A stretch of 64,000 nucleotides of DNA from Paramecium sonneborni (lineage: Eukaryota; Ciliophora; Oligohymenophorea; Peniculida; Parameciidae): contig CAJJDN010000106.1 in assembly GCA_905182985.1 (NCBI GenBank), positions 65,843 through 129,842 on the forward strand. Reading direction: 5' to 3'. A program made the position numbers and the translations under genes. Position 1 is the stretch's first letter; every line of letters starts with the position of its first letter. Shown here piece after piece: positions 12,148-24,828 of this stretch. The notes beneath the pieces were generated by a model. That model saw only the letters and a program-made list of their open reading frames with translations, was not told the DNA's origin and made no database searches.

Positions 12148-13262
12148 TGGAATATATAATTATAATAAATATAAGTGATTAAAAATTATTTAGAAATGAG
12201 ATCTATTATAAAGCAATATAATAATTATCTTGAATTAAAATCGAAAACACAAATTAAAATCATTTTGCTTTTTAATGACCAGATTCATTTAAATGTTAAA
12301 ATAATTTTGTTTTAGATTGGAAAATCTCTGAACAAACATTACATTTAAATTTTTCTTATTCATTTTATTTTTCTTTTTCTTTTTTTTTTAATTTTTTTAA
12401 TTTAGCTTTATTAAGCTATTTTGGTTCATCTTCTTTAGTTCCTTTTTAATTATCTTGATTACAAAGTTTTTCATCTTCAGATTCGTTATTTTCAATTAAA
12501 AATTTGGAATCTATTTATTGTTTTTCAAAATCTTCTTATTTTTGATTAGTAGACTTTTTAATAGTTTACTGTTAATTGATTTAATTTGTTTTCTTATTTT
12601 TTAGCAATTATTTAAATTGATCTTCATCCTCACTGTTTACATATTCATTTTCTTAATTTTTTTAATCTTTTTCAATAGCATCTTCAGAACTACTATTATT
12701 TTCTTCTTTTTAATCTTATTATTTTTATTATTATTAAGATTTCTTTTTTTTATTTTTATTTTTTTTCTTTTCCTTTTGTTTAATCTACTATTCAACTTAT
12801 TTTTATTATTTTAATTATTCTCTTTCTAATTCTTTATTGATTTATTCTTAAATTAATTTTTAAGTTTCTTCTAAATCTTAAGCATTAACAACAGTAACTC
12901 CATTTTATTTTAATAATTCTTCTTATTCTCTCTTATCAACAGTAATCTAAGATATTATATCTTTTAAGTTAGATTTATGCATCTTTGAATTTTAATGATT
13001 TTTAAATTATGATTCTGATTTAAATTCTTTATCACAAACCTCACAAAAGAATACATCAGAAGATTTTTCTTATTTTTCAGTAATAACTTAAAACTGCTAA
13101 CGTTATTTAAAATATTCTTCATTTTCTCTAAACCTTTCCTATTCTTCAAGTCTAGCCTATTTTAAAATTTCTTGCATATGTATTTTATCTTATTCTTTCT
13201 ATTTCTTCTTTTACTATTCTTTAATAATTTATTCTTTTTTTAACTATTCTAAATATTCCTTA
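12148..13262. repeat. Left copy of exact 1115-bp duplication
   Basis: This block is base-for-base the same as 13264-14378 wherever I compared it, with a constant offset of 1116. It holds the 3' part of the Jjj1-like gene, including its stop (12260-12262 here), but lacks the J-domain. The copies are separated by a single N. A real tandem repeat would rarely be perfect and N-joined, so an unmerged contig overlap is the likely explanation. Confidence 0.95.
12260..13262 (-). pseudogene. 5'-truncated duplicate of the Jjj1-like gene
   Basis: The minus frame here encodes the Gln/Lys-rich centre and the two C2H2 fingers of the neighbouring DNAJC21-like gene and ends at TGA 12260-12262. It has no start codon or J-domain because the block begins at the N. 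It is most likely an assembly artefact rather than a transcribed gene. Confidence 0.85.
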
Positions 13263-13263
13263 N
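13263..13263. other. Single N (assembly join)
   Basis: The only ambiguous base in the window. It sits exactly between two identical 1115-bp copies, as expected when a scaffolder abuts overlapping contigs. Confidence 0.95.
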
Positions 13264-14378
13264 TGGAATATATAATTATAATAAATATAAGTGATTAAAA
13301 ATTATTTAGAAATGAGATCTATTATAAAGCAATATAATAATTATCTTGAATTAAAATCGAAAACACAAATTAAAATCATTTTGCTTTTTAATGACCAGAT
13401 TCATTTAAATGTTAAAATAATTTTGTTTTAGATTGGAAAATCTCTGAACAAACATTACATTTAAATTTTTCTTATTCATTTTATTTTTCTTTTTCTTTTT
13501 TTTTTAATTTTTTTAATTTAGCTTTATTAAGCTATTTTGGTTCATCTTCTTTAGTTCCTTTTTAATTATCTTGATTACAAAGTTTTTCATCTTCAGATTC
13601 GTTATTTTCAATTAAAAATTTGGAATCTATTTATTGTTTTTCAAAATCTTCTTATTTTTGATTAGTAGACTTTTTAATAGTTTACTGTTAATTGATTTAA
13701 TTTGTTTTCTTATTTTTTAGCAATTATTTAAATTGATCTTCATCCTCACTGTTTACATATTCATTTTCTTAATTTTTTTAATCTTTTTCAATAGCATCTT
13801 CAGAACTACTATTATTTTCTTCTTTTTAATCTTATTATTTTTATTATTATTAAGATTTCTTTTTTTTATTTTTATTTTTTTTCTTTTCCTTTTGTTTAAT
13901 CTACTATTCAACTTATTTTTATTATTTTAATTATTCTCTTTCTAATTCTTTATTGATTTATTCTTAAATTAATTTTTAAGTTTCTTCTAAATCTTAAGCA
14001 TTAACAACAGTAACTCCATTTTATTTTAATAATTCTTCTTATTCTCTCTTATCAACAGTAATCTAAGATATTATATCTTTTAAGTTAGATTTATGCATCT
14101 TTGAATTTTAATGATTTTTAAATTATGATTCTGATTTAAATTCTTTATCACAAACCTCACAAAAGAATACATCAGAAGATTTTTCTTATTTTTCAGTAAT
14201 AACTTAAAACTGCTAACGTTATTTAAAATATTCTTCATTTTCTCTAAACCTTTCCTATTCTTCAAGTCTAGCCTATTTTAAAATTTCTTGCATATGTATT
14301 TTATCTTATTCTTTCTATTTCTTCTTTTACTATTCTTTAATAATTTATTCTTTTTTTAACTATTCTAAATATTCCTTA
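13264..14378. repeat. Right copy of exact 1115-bp duplication
   Basis: Identical to 12148-13262. This copy is contiguous with the J-domain exons, so it carries the authentic 3' part of the gene. Confidence 0.95.
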
Positions 14379-15098
14379 TATCTTGGATCTTTATTTTTAA
14401 CTGTTTCTACTAATTTTTTGATGGTTTTTAAATACTTTTTCTTTTCTTCCCTTCTTTCAACTTTATTATCTTTAATAATTGCTCTTTTAACCCATCTATT
14501 AGGAGCATCTTTTGGATTATACTTATCTGCATAAGCAAATTATTTATAAGTTGTAAAATTTTCCCATTTTATATAAAATTTAAGTACTTAATCTATAGAT
14601 GTATTTGAAGCACCAAATCCAGGAAGTTTTTCAAATTCTGTATTAGAATCTTCTTCTTCAGAATCCAATTATTTATTATTAAAAGCTGATTCTTCTTCAA
14701 ATTTTATTTTTTCAAAAGCTTCTCTATAAAATGCATAAAACCCTTTAAAAAATATAATATATTATCATACCTTATTAATCATCACCAAAACCAAAATAAT
14801 GTGGAGAAAAATAATGCCAAATATTAAATCCAAATCCTTCCATAGTTTCTAGATCAGCCTTATCAAGATCTGGATTCAAAATTTACTATTTATGATTATC
14901 ATACCAAGTTCTTTCATTAGGATCCGAAAGTACAGAATAAGCTTCTTAAATTTCTTAAAACACCTACTTTGCATCTTCTGCTTAATTTTTATCTGGATGA
15001 CATTTCAATGCCATATTCCTATATGCCTTCTTTATTTATTCTTAATCACAATTTTATTCTAAACCAAGAATTTCATAATAATCTCTCTTTATTTACAT
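13376..15098 (-). CDS. DNAJC21/Jjj1-like co-chaperone
   Basis: ATG at 15098, a 28-nt intron at 14743-14770 and TGA at 13376-13378; spliced length is 1695 nt (564 residues). Residues 5-70 are a J-domain (RDYYEILGL, YRNMALKCHPDKN with HPD at 34-36). A region follows with PHYFGFGDD, FYIKWENFTTYKQFAYADKY and NPKDAPNRWVKRA, the signature linker of DNAJC21/Jjj1. A coiled Lys/Glu/Gln region surrounds a first C2H2 finger (FFCEVCDKEFKSE...H...H) and the C-terminus carries a second (KCNVCSEIFQSKTKLFQHL..SGH). Jjj1 works with Hsp70 in releasing late factors from pre-60S ribosomal particles. Length fits the family. Its 3' part is duplicated downstream by the N-joined copy. The start is 205 bp from a divergent plus-strand gene. 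Confidence 0.92.
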
Positions 15099-15302
15099 AT
15101 TTCTTTAATATAAATATTTATCACAATTTTAAAGTAATTATTTATATTCTTTTCTTTTAAATTAATGATTTCTTTTTTTCTTTAATTATTTCTATGCCTA
15201 TTTCTGATTAAGTAAACCAAAGATAACTTAATAAAAACTTTTTTTTATTTTCGTTCTTCTGATACGTTAAATTTTATTATTATTTTTATTAATAACATCT
15301 GT

Positions 15303-16403
15303 ATGCCAAAAGTAAAGTAACTTTATGGACTCTCTTAAATAAGTGCTATTTGCAAATCACCAAAAAGTACTTCTAATAGATTAAATGGTTCTCAAACCTA
15401 ACCTGCAAGCAATAGGATAAATTTACAATATGAAGCAGAATGTGATAGAAAAGATTGTATGATTATAAAATGGAATGGGATACAAATGCAACATCAATTA
15501 TAGCATCTTTAAAAAGAACTAGATAAATATAAATCTCTTTATGTGAAGGAAAGGAAAAAAATAGCTGATACATATAAGGAAATTGAAGAAATAATGAATG
15601 CTATAACAAAAAAGGAAAAGGATTTGAAGAAAAAGGAAAGTTAGATAGCAGATTTTGAATAATAATTGTAGAGTTAAAATTAGTAAAATGATTCTCTAAG
15701 TTAATCTTTAAAAGCATTAAATAAATAACTAACAGAAAGGGAAACTCAACTTTAATAATAGGAAAACAACTTGAATTAATAAGCTAAAAATTAAAATGCA
15801 TTAATAGATGATTTAAATAATCTAAAATGCAATTTAGAATCATCAGTTAAATTTTTGGAATAAAAAGAATCTCAATTATTTGCTAGTTTATAAGATTTAA
15901 ATTAATAAGAATAAGATACTATGAAAAGAGTTGAACACATAAATTAATTTCTAAAGAATTCAAATGATCATTAATCTTTAATGCTTTAAATAGAATAACT
16001 ATTTCGTGAAAAAACATAATATATTTAAAATGTTAAAGAGTCAGTATTATAGAGACAAGATGAATTGTAATATTATGAATAGTAATTGTAATTAAGAAGT
16101 GTATGTGCATCTGCTAATGAAGCAGCTTTTATGAAAAGAGTGGCTGAAACAGAAAGAATGAATTAAAAGACACCTACTTAAGAATCTAATAAGAAACTAA
16201 CTAGATTTACAAATATTAACATTCAAAATGTTCATTCAAATTAGAAAAACAATAATATATTAGATAATCAATTATATTCCACATTATGTAGTCGAGAAAA
16301 TAGTCCTATTTCAAACAAGGAATCATTTAAATTAATAAAAAAACCTTATCTATAACATTAAATGCCAATGTCTGAAATCAATAATTTCGATATCAAAAAT
16401 TGA
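15303..16403 (+). CDS. Coiled-coil protein, unrecognised
   Basis: A single exon of 366 codons from ATG 15303 to TGA 16401-16403. After a Ser-rich head (ISAICKSPKSTSNRLNGSQ) residues 40-260 form one long Gln/Lys/Glu coiled coil (DKYKSLYVKERKKIADTYKE, ALIDDLNNLKCNLESSVKFL). The tail is Asn/Ser-rich. About 20 percent Gln, almost all TAA/TAG, which explains the absence of long standard-code frames. No catalytic motif or membrane segment. A structural or cytoskeletal role is plausible but cannot be specified. Confidence 0.75.
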
Positions 16404-16655
16404 AACTAATTTTAATTATTACACTAATTGAACTATTATTAACACAATTGTTTTCGTCTTCTTAATTTTTCATGTTATGCATATGCTATTAACTATTTTC
16501 TGTAATATTTAAATAATAATTGAATTATAAACTTCTTTGGATTGATGATACTAAGTAACTTTTGAAATTTACAATTTAATAATAAGTATAATTGAAATAA
16601 TGAAAATAAGTTTATAAATATAAGTTCTTATAATAAAATAATATTTAATTTATTG

Positions 16656-19271
16656 ATGGAGAAGGCAAAAAAATTAATATGTTTAGATAAGAATAACGTT
16701 AAGAATTTGATGATATTTTTAAATAGTTCAATAATCTTTGCTTAAATAATTGAAAATCTAATTTAAAGCAGAGGACCATTTATATTGACATGTTTGATTT
16801 TTTTATTGGTAATGATAATTTATTAAGGACTATCCTTTTACTTTAAGACAATTAGAACATAGTTGATGATATATTGTTAATATTTTATGATCACATTATT
16901 TTCTGTAGAATTACAAATTGAGACATCGTTTTTAATTTTCTAATAATTAGCAATTTTTGACACAGTATTTTTCAATAGAAATGAAAAGAAAAAAATAGTA
17001 TAAAACTGTTTATTTTTTGGGGGAATAGTAATAAACACATATGTTTTTATTCGAGTTGGATTTCATAATTTATAATTTACTGATTTAATAAAAGCATTAT
17101 GTTAGTCAATCATACTGAAAATATTATTGTATAACTTGAGATAAGAAAATGAAGAATAATGTGATTCAATAAAAGAGAACTATAAATTAAATAATTAAGA
17201 AATGGAGCCATCAGTTCCTAGAAGTATAGGTTTGGAATATGAGACATAAGATCCTTCTAAATTATTTAAGACATTTGATGTATTACCTGAAGGAATAATA
17301 ATACTTGAAAAGAATACAAAAGATGATTTTTCAATAAAGTACTCAAATTCAGCTGCCAAATATCTTATAGATTCTGAAGATTAAGATCAAATGTTGTCTG
17401 AACTTTTGGATTTGAAGAGTGTATCTCCAAAGTAAAAAAGTGAAGAGCATTTGTATAAATGTTCATTCAGTATGTAATCTTAATAAAGTGTAAGAAGAAA
17501 TAGTTTTAAATTAATACCAAAATAATAATCATATAATAAATCAACCTTTAAGTTTTCATAATAATTTATAGTAGAAAATCAATCTAGTTCATAAAGATAA
17601 GATCTATTGTTACAATAACATTAATAATCAAATCATGATTTTTGTTTATAATTTCCACCTGTCTAAATAATATTCCCAAATTAATAAATAAAAACTGAGA
17701 ATATGAATCATCCTAATTCTCCATCTATCCATTATGCAACTTCACATAAGAAATCTTTAGATGATATAGATTCATTTCATTTCCTTTTGATTTAGATTTG
17801 GTTATAATTACATACATTAGTTAAAGAGAAAGTATTAAATTATTAAAATTAACCACTCTATTACATTCATGAAAGTGATGCTTTTATAACTAATATTAAA
17901 AAGTTTTAAAAGAAATAATGTTTGGATTTAAAAGTCTTTAGTGCAATTCATTATAATAAACCATTATTAGTTATAATACTTAGAGATGTAAATCATAAGG
18001 ATTATATAAAAGTATTAAAAGATTATAATTCATAAAAATCTAAAACTTTGTCTTTTGTAAGTCATGAATTTCGAACTCCTTTAACATGCATAATATAAAT
18101 GTTAGAGGAAGTATTAGAAAACAAAACTAGCATAAATTTGAGTGAATAATAGCTAATTTAATCAGCATTAGATAATTCTAAATATATTCTTAATCTCTCG
18201 AATGATTTATTAGATTTAGCTCAAATTAGAGCAGGTAAATTTAAGATTAGAAATACTTTATTTGATTTAAAATCTTTATTAAGAGATTGTCTTAATATGT
18301 TTGAGATTTAAGCAATGAAAAAGAATATTTAATTGAATTACTATTATGATAAATCTTTGCCAACTGAAATATGGAGTGATTTAAATAGAATCAGATAAAT
18401 TACAGTAAATTTAATAGGGAATGCATTAAAATTCACTTTAGAAGGTTCAATTACTCTAAAAGCATATCTCGATGGACCAAATGAAATTTGTATTGAAGTT
18501 AAAGATACTGGAGTAGGAATGAGAGAAGAAGATTAACCAAAATTATTTAAAGCATTTGCTAAAATTGAAAATAAGGAAGCTAGTTAAATGAATGCATAAG
18601 GAGTAGGATTAGGTTTATTGATTAGTAATTCTATTGCTACTTAATTAAATTCTGAATAAAGAGGTTTAGGTTTTAGATCAGTTTATTAAGAAGGTACTAC
18701 ATTTTGCTTTTTAGTTACTAATAATAAATCTAATTACACAGATGAAATAGAAAATTATCAAGATTCAAAAAAAGAAATAGATGTTGATTTAGAAACTAAA
18801 TTAAATGATGTTCGAAGATAATCATAAAATGAAAAAAAATTTATTCTATAAAAAAATTTCTGTTCTTGTCCTTAAATTTTATTAGTTGAAGATAATCATT
18901 TTAATGTAGATTCCTTTTTACTTAAATTCAATAGAACATTTTAATCTTTAATTAAATTAGATTATACAATTTCTGGATAATTGGCTGAACAAAAAGTATA
19001 ATAAAGATTTTTAAAATAATAACATATTTGTCATCCTTATAAACTAATTTTTATGGATGTAGAATTACCAATTTAAAATGGAATAGTTACATCCAAAAAT
19101 ATCAAGAATTTTTACAAAACTATGAATGTTCCAGTAACAATTGTTGGTTGCAGTGGATATGCAGAAGAAAAAGAAAAAAAAGAATGCTTATAATATATGG
19201 ATGATTACATTGTTAAACCAGCTAATAAATCTGATTTAGAAAGAATAATCAATACTTACTTTTTTAAATGA
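16656..19271 (+). CDS. Membrane hybrid histidine kinase
   Basis: A single exon of 871 codons. I chose ATG 16656 rather than the in-frame Met at 17202 because the 180 residues between are hydrophobic and clearly coding: about four or five membrane segments (GPFILTCLIFLLVMIIYQGL, LFFGGIVINTYVFIRV). A PAS-like region (VLPEGIIILEKN, SAAKYLID) and a Gln-rich linker follow. The HisKA box is SHEFRTPLT with His470; the HATPase_c N box is NLIGNALKFT, then DTGVGM (G1) and GVGLGL (G2). A C-terminal receiver domain has LVEDNHFNVD, phospho-acceptor Asp801 in MDVELP and Lys854 in IVKPAN. All phosphorelay residues are present. The protein should sense a signal at a membrane and autophosphorylate, passing phosphate to its own receiver. 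The input signal is unknown. Confidence 0.93.
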
Positions 19272-19733
19272 CTTTTGTTTTATATTAATTTTATTATATT
19301 TATATTCCCACTTTACTCTAATATATTTCAATAATTATTCGACACAATCAATAAAATTAAAATCTCTTCATTAATAATATTATTAGGAATTTTTAATAAA
19401 ATTGGCCAAGAATTCTGAGTCTAAAAGACAATCGTAAAAAATAACAATCCAAAGATTATCAATTCAATAATATACAGAATTCAATTTATTAAAATACCTT
19501 TTCCAAATATAAATCAAATCATTCACACTGTGAACAAGATATACATATTATACTAATTACTAACAATAGCAATCTCAGAAAAACAATTTTTGTTTGCATT
19601 CTACAAGAATTATTTATGAAAGAAATTTAATTATTAGTCGTGATAATTCCTCGTTTTTTATTTTTAATAACTTAACCTCTAAAAATAGTATGCTTGATAT
19701 AATTTTGTTATTATAATAATAAATACAATAACA
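19272..19733. other. Convergent intergenic region
   Basis: About 460 bp between two converging 3' ends. AT-rich, no gene or RNA seen. Confidence 0.5.
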
Positions 19734-22700
19734 TCAAAAGAAATATTAACTTATTTCACTTATCTTTTATTTGATGATTTAGTTTTCAAATTTCTACTCT
19801 GGAAGAACTAAAAGTATAAATTTTAATTAGTCTAATTCCTTCACACTTTATCTAATCCGTATAAAATCTATTAAATTATAAACTATAATGAGACTATAAT
19901 TATAAATATATTCTATACCTTATGCCAAACCCAAAACTATAATAATTCATATAAGAAAGTAAAGTTTCACCAGCATATGAATTACCATCATTAAATTCAG
20001 CAAAAAGATTGTACATAGTGAATTGAATATCCTAAATGTATTAAACAAAAATATTCTTAAAAACTTATTCTTACACTTACAATTATAATTAATCAAGATA
20101 AGGAGAATATTATAGCGTTTCTTTTTCTACTGTGTATTCTGAAACTGTATATTTATAAATCTATGCAACAAATCCTGTTATCCCTCCAGATAAAATAGCG
20201 GCATAAGATTCAGAATCAAAATAAGGTAATGCTGATAATTTATCTGGATAACAAAAGAGATATTAATAAGAAGGACATAAATCTAAATTCAAAGTTTGTT
20301 GGATTATTTGCATTTTCTCTTCATTTAAATATGTAGATTTTACTAAATCAGTTGAAATTTCATCTAAAAGTGGCTATAAGCTATCTGTTAAATTCACAAA
20401 TAAACTAATCATCTATTATTATTCTTATATATTCCTTTTCATATTACTTAAAGGATCAGTTTTAATCCAAAATCCAATACATATAGACATATCAAGTTTT
20501 TATTTATAAGCAACAAAATTTTATGCAATTCTAAAACTAGGAGCAAATTCTTAAAATAAAAAATAAAAAAGAAGGAAACCTAAAACAAAATAGATAATCC
20601 AACAACAGAATGATAAAGATATTGTCATTATTTGAAATAAATCTGTTCTTTTTTTAAGTTTAGAGTCATTTAATTAAATGTATTTTTTATGATTATTTTA
20701 GTTAGATTTCTCTTTGATTATGCTTTTGTAATTTATCATATCATAATAATTGATTAATTTCCATGTATTTTCTCCTAAAGCTACTTTAAAACAACTAAAT
20801 CTAGCAATCAATTCAACTATTTCATCAAATGACAATCTATTTAAAATTTAATAAAACTTCTGCTTTAAATTTTATTTAGATTTTGTCATTTGAAATTATA
20901 AAACATAAATTATTGTAACAAATACTAGATTTATCATAAGTAATACTAAGAATGTATCCTTTAGTGTAACTTTTTAGAAAGAACTAATAAAATTGGTTAA
21001 AGTATCTAAAAGTATTTTTTAAACATAAAATGATTAACTTCTATGAAATGAATTATTTTTAAATATTCCATAATCAAAATTTTCATCTATTTCATATTAT
21101 CGATATGATTCTAAAATAGCAGTATGAAATTGTATAAAATAATTAGAGCAATCATTAATATTATCAAAATATTCAGCATAATATTTTGGTTAACTGCAAA
21201 CTATCTCTTAAAATTGAGACTGTTATATTTATGAAAATCCATAAAAAAATGGTATTTTACTAATTGTATTTTTCAACAATGCAGGACTTAAATTAAAGAT
21301 TCCATTATCATTTAATAATAATTACAACATTAATGTATAAGGTACACCAACATAAAATTATAAACTTTAATAAGCAATACTATTTGTAAGTTAATGAAAA
21401 TAGGTTTATATTTCATTATTTACCAAATAGCTATTCACAAAAAGCATTATAAAAACCCAGAGTGCCAAAAATAGATTTAAAATTAAACCAATATTTACCA
21501 TTTTCATAGATCCATTAAAATTTACAATAGATTAAATCATTTACAATTAAGAACCTTATTGTACCTAACTTTAAACTAAAGCTTAAACTTAGGTTTCATT
21601 TAAATTTTCAGATTATTTAATTGAATCATCATTAACATTACTATCATAACGATTAAAAAAGTTCTTTTCATCTTTATCAATAGCAATCACTTATTCCATT
21701 TAAACCACTTAAATTTATTTAACACTCTCCATAACTGCAATTTCTTTCATATCCTCTTCAAGTTCATATAACTAATAATCTTCAATTTTTTTTTTTGAAT
21801 CTACTGATGGTAAATAAAATTATGGTTAAACCATCCTTATGGATGTTTGTCCAGTTTGTAATAACTATCTATTTGATAAAGTATCTCTTTTTGATAAAAA
21901 AGGTAATTTTGATTAATTATGACTTGCATTCAATTACTATTTTTAAGTAATATCCATTACAAATCTTCCACTCATATCATCATCTTTGAATAATTTTTCA
22001 ATTATTTAAGAATGTTAAAAAGTACAAAATTATTTAATATCTTATATTGTACCATTTTCTGTCGTTAACTATTTCTCAGACATCTATTAATCAAATTAAG
22101 TAAATGGTGTAGAAAATGATGTAAAAGGATTTTAAACTTAACGTATCGAATTAGACGTGTATGTCTTTGAAAAATCAGTTAATTTATACTCTTTAATTGT
22201 TATCAAAAAAAATACATGATCTCTAACTAAATAAATTTAAAAATTATGTAACAATTCAATATAATTTTCTGATTAATCTTAATTGATATACTTTTTTTTT
22301 ATTGCATTTATAAAAGATTCTTGATAAACCTTGTCTAATAATTTGATATTTTATCCTAAAATCAAATTTTTTTCTATTTCCATCCTTTAAGAGTAATTAA
22401 TTAATGATTAAGTTTATGATATACATTCTAAATGATTATCAGGATATTACCAATATGATTTTATATTGTTTAAAGAATTATTTACAAAATGATCTATATT
22501 ATTTTTTAAATCTTTTATCAAATTTGTGACATTAGGAATATAATACAATATACTACTACCTCTATTAATAATATCAAAAATGTTAATATCTTGATAAGAT
22601 GACTTTAATAATTTTGTAAACTCAAAAAACTTTCTTGAAATTCCTTAAATTTTACCTTCTGAATCAAATACAACATATTCTTACTATTAAAATTAGGTTG

Positions 22701-24432
22701 TTAATATAGAATATAAAGTGTAATCATCTTATGTATTAGGATTGTACAAATGAATATAAACTGGTATTAAATAATTTTAAGGATCTTATATAAATGTTAA
22801 TTTTCCAGTTTTCATTAATTAAGTATATCCAGTATCTATAAAACAATCAATTATTTCATCATGAACTTAAGCTATAAAATCAGGCATGAATTCATGTATA
22901 TATTAATAGTTTTGTAAAAATTCTAAAGAGCATCCAAAAAATTAAGAAATATATTATTTATTGCAATTAATCAATTTTCCTCTTTAATTAATTAAACTAG
23001 TATGTAATACCAAATAACGGTCTATTTAGAATATTTGAATCATATACTTTGAAGTAGAATCTAATTGTTTATTGTTGTGTCTTATTATGTTTTTTCAGAC
23101 TTTATCAAATCTTCAATTAACTTTTCAATAATTTTACTCTATTATTTTAAAGGTAAATACCTCTTTAATATCATTCAAAATGATTCCAAAATATATTTAT
23201 AAGATTCTTAAGCTTAAAATATCTGAACTTTGGCACTTTCTTAATTTATATTTATTTAGTTCATAGTATTATTAAATAAAATTTCTACATGAAAAGATAT
23301 TATTGGTATAATCATCAACCAGATTTAAAATTTCAATTTATTACTAAAATCCTTTTCTTAAGGATTCTAATAAAATTATTTTACTTTAAACTACTTTTTC
23401 AATAAAAGCAATAGCAATTTCACTATTTACAAGGGAAGATACGATTGTTTAATTATCCATAATATTTATAGACTAAACTCTTCCATTAAAGTAGAATTAA
23501 TTGATATTAATTAAGTAGTTTAATTGTTTTTGAAATTATTAGACATATGCTTTATCATATATATTCTATATTTTATAATATTTCATAAATTAAATAAGTG
23601 TTTTCTAAGGTTTAGCTTATTAATCATAATTGCATAAAATTTAAATCAACATTTTCTGTTTAAATTGAGATTATTTAATTAACTAATAAAGCATATCCTA
23701 TTACTTAGTAAAGGCAAAAATAGGTTAATTTTTTTAAATTTTGACTTTTTAATTTTATAAAAAACTTTTTTGCAACAAGGATTATAATAACAAAATCTTT
23801 GAAGTATTTTCTGATTAATTAAATACAAGTTCATAAATTTAGCATTTCTAAAGAGATATTTCAAATTAAAGTAAATGCTATTCAAAAATTAGAGATTCAA
23901 ATTTAAAAATTAATTATAGAGCAAAACTTAATATTAAAAGTGTGTAAATCATTTCGATATTAAATGACATTGCTGTTAAAAAGATGATTTATATAACATT
24001 ATAATAAATCAAAAATACACTGTTGTGATTATATGTATCAAAACTCATTCCTAACTTGATTATTTATTTTATCATTATTAATATATAAGAACTAAATTTA
24101 GAGAGTTCATTCAAACCTACAGATAAAATTAAAATTAAATGACATAATATTTCTAACTTAATATTATTTGTTCTTATTAAACCTTATAAATCAATTAATT
24201 TAGTTTGTCTCCATGAATATTAGGTTAGTATTATTTATAAGTACATTATTAAATTAAAAATCGAAATTAAATAATTCTTGTAGTCCGCTTATAATTTATT
24301 AAAATAAAAAATTGACTTTAGGGTAGGATACAAAAGAATGTAGTTTTCAACCAATATTACAGATAAGGTTACTGTGTGGAAATATGACTGTTTTTTTATA
24401 AATTAAAGGTTTCCAAAAATAAATAAGTTCAT
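19734..24432 (-). CDS. TmcB-like polytopic PAS membrane protein (copy A)
   Basis: ATG 24432 to TGA 19734-19736, with introns at 23139-23160, 23022-23047 and 19894-19918; spliced length is 4626 nt (1541 residues). The order matches the TmcB (tiny macrocysts) group expanded in ciliates: N-terminal membrane helices (FNLIMYLQIILTQYSWRQT), a helical middle (SKIILLESLRKGF), a PAS-like fold (RYLVLHTSLINQRGKL), then FMPDFIAQVHDEIIDCFIDT and YLIPVYIHLYNP, the typical H-D-x-x-I and Pro-Val strand block. A second membrane region carries a large extracytoplasmic segment, and the tail ends LKFILLVLP. Probably a sensor in the plasma or an internal membrane; ligand unknown. The start is uncertain: upstream sequence stays open in two frames to about 24790. 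Two introns occupy the same positions as in copy B. Confidence 0.82.
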
Positions 24433-24828
24433 GATAATATGTGTAATTAAAAGTTATACTAGAGTAGAAGAGCTTTTAAATCCAATTAATTAAGTAGTTG
24501 GCAGAGATTCTTTTAAACTGGAATAAAAAAGTCTAGAAAATTTTTATTATTAAATACTTTGTGTCACTCTAATGAGAATCATCTTCCATTAATGACAATT
24601 CTTATAAACCATTAATTATAATTGCAATTCTGAATAATTACAAGGCTGATTGATTTCGCTATTAACATGCATCATTAAACAAATCTAAATAATTTTCAAC
24701 AAGTCTCTCAAGAAAGGAAACAATTTTTTCAGCCATTTCAAATAATAGATAATTTAATTTCAAAATAAATTTTGTTATCTGATTGTACATAGTGTAGAAA
24801 TTTAAATGAATTTTATATCAATGTTTAA
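24433..24828. other. Gap between the two TmcB-like genes
   Basis: About 400 bp. Two minus frames are open through most of it: one continues upstream of copy A to a TGA near 24760, the other starts with ATG 24790 and reads through to about 24340. Either could be an extra 5' exon of copy A; I could not find a clean splice for either. Confidence 0.4.

Noticed and set aside
12617..12814. Plus-strand hydrophobic ORF repeated at 13733-13930
   Set aside because: It is the antisense shadow of the Lys/Gln-rich coding part of the Jjj1-like gene, present twice only because of the duplication.
24340..24790. Minus ORF starting MYNQITKFILKL between the TmcB genes
   Set aside because: Open and charged, but it overlaps another open frame, has no splice to copy A and no recognisable similarity; kept only as a note.
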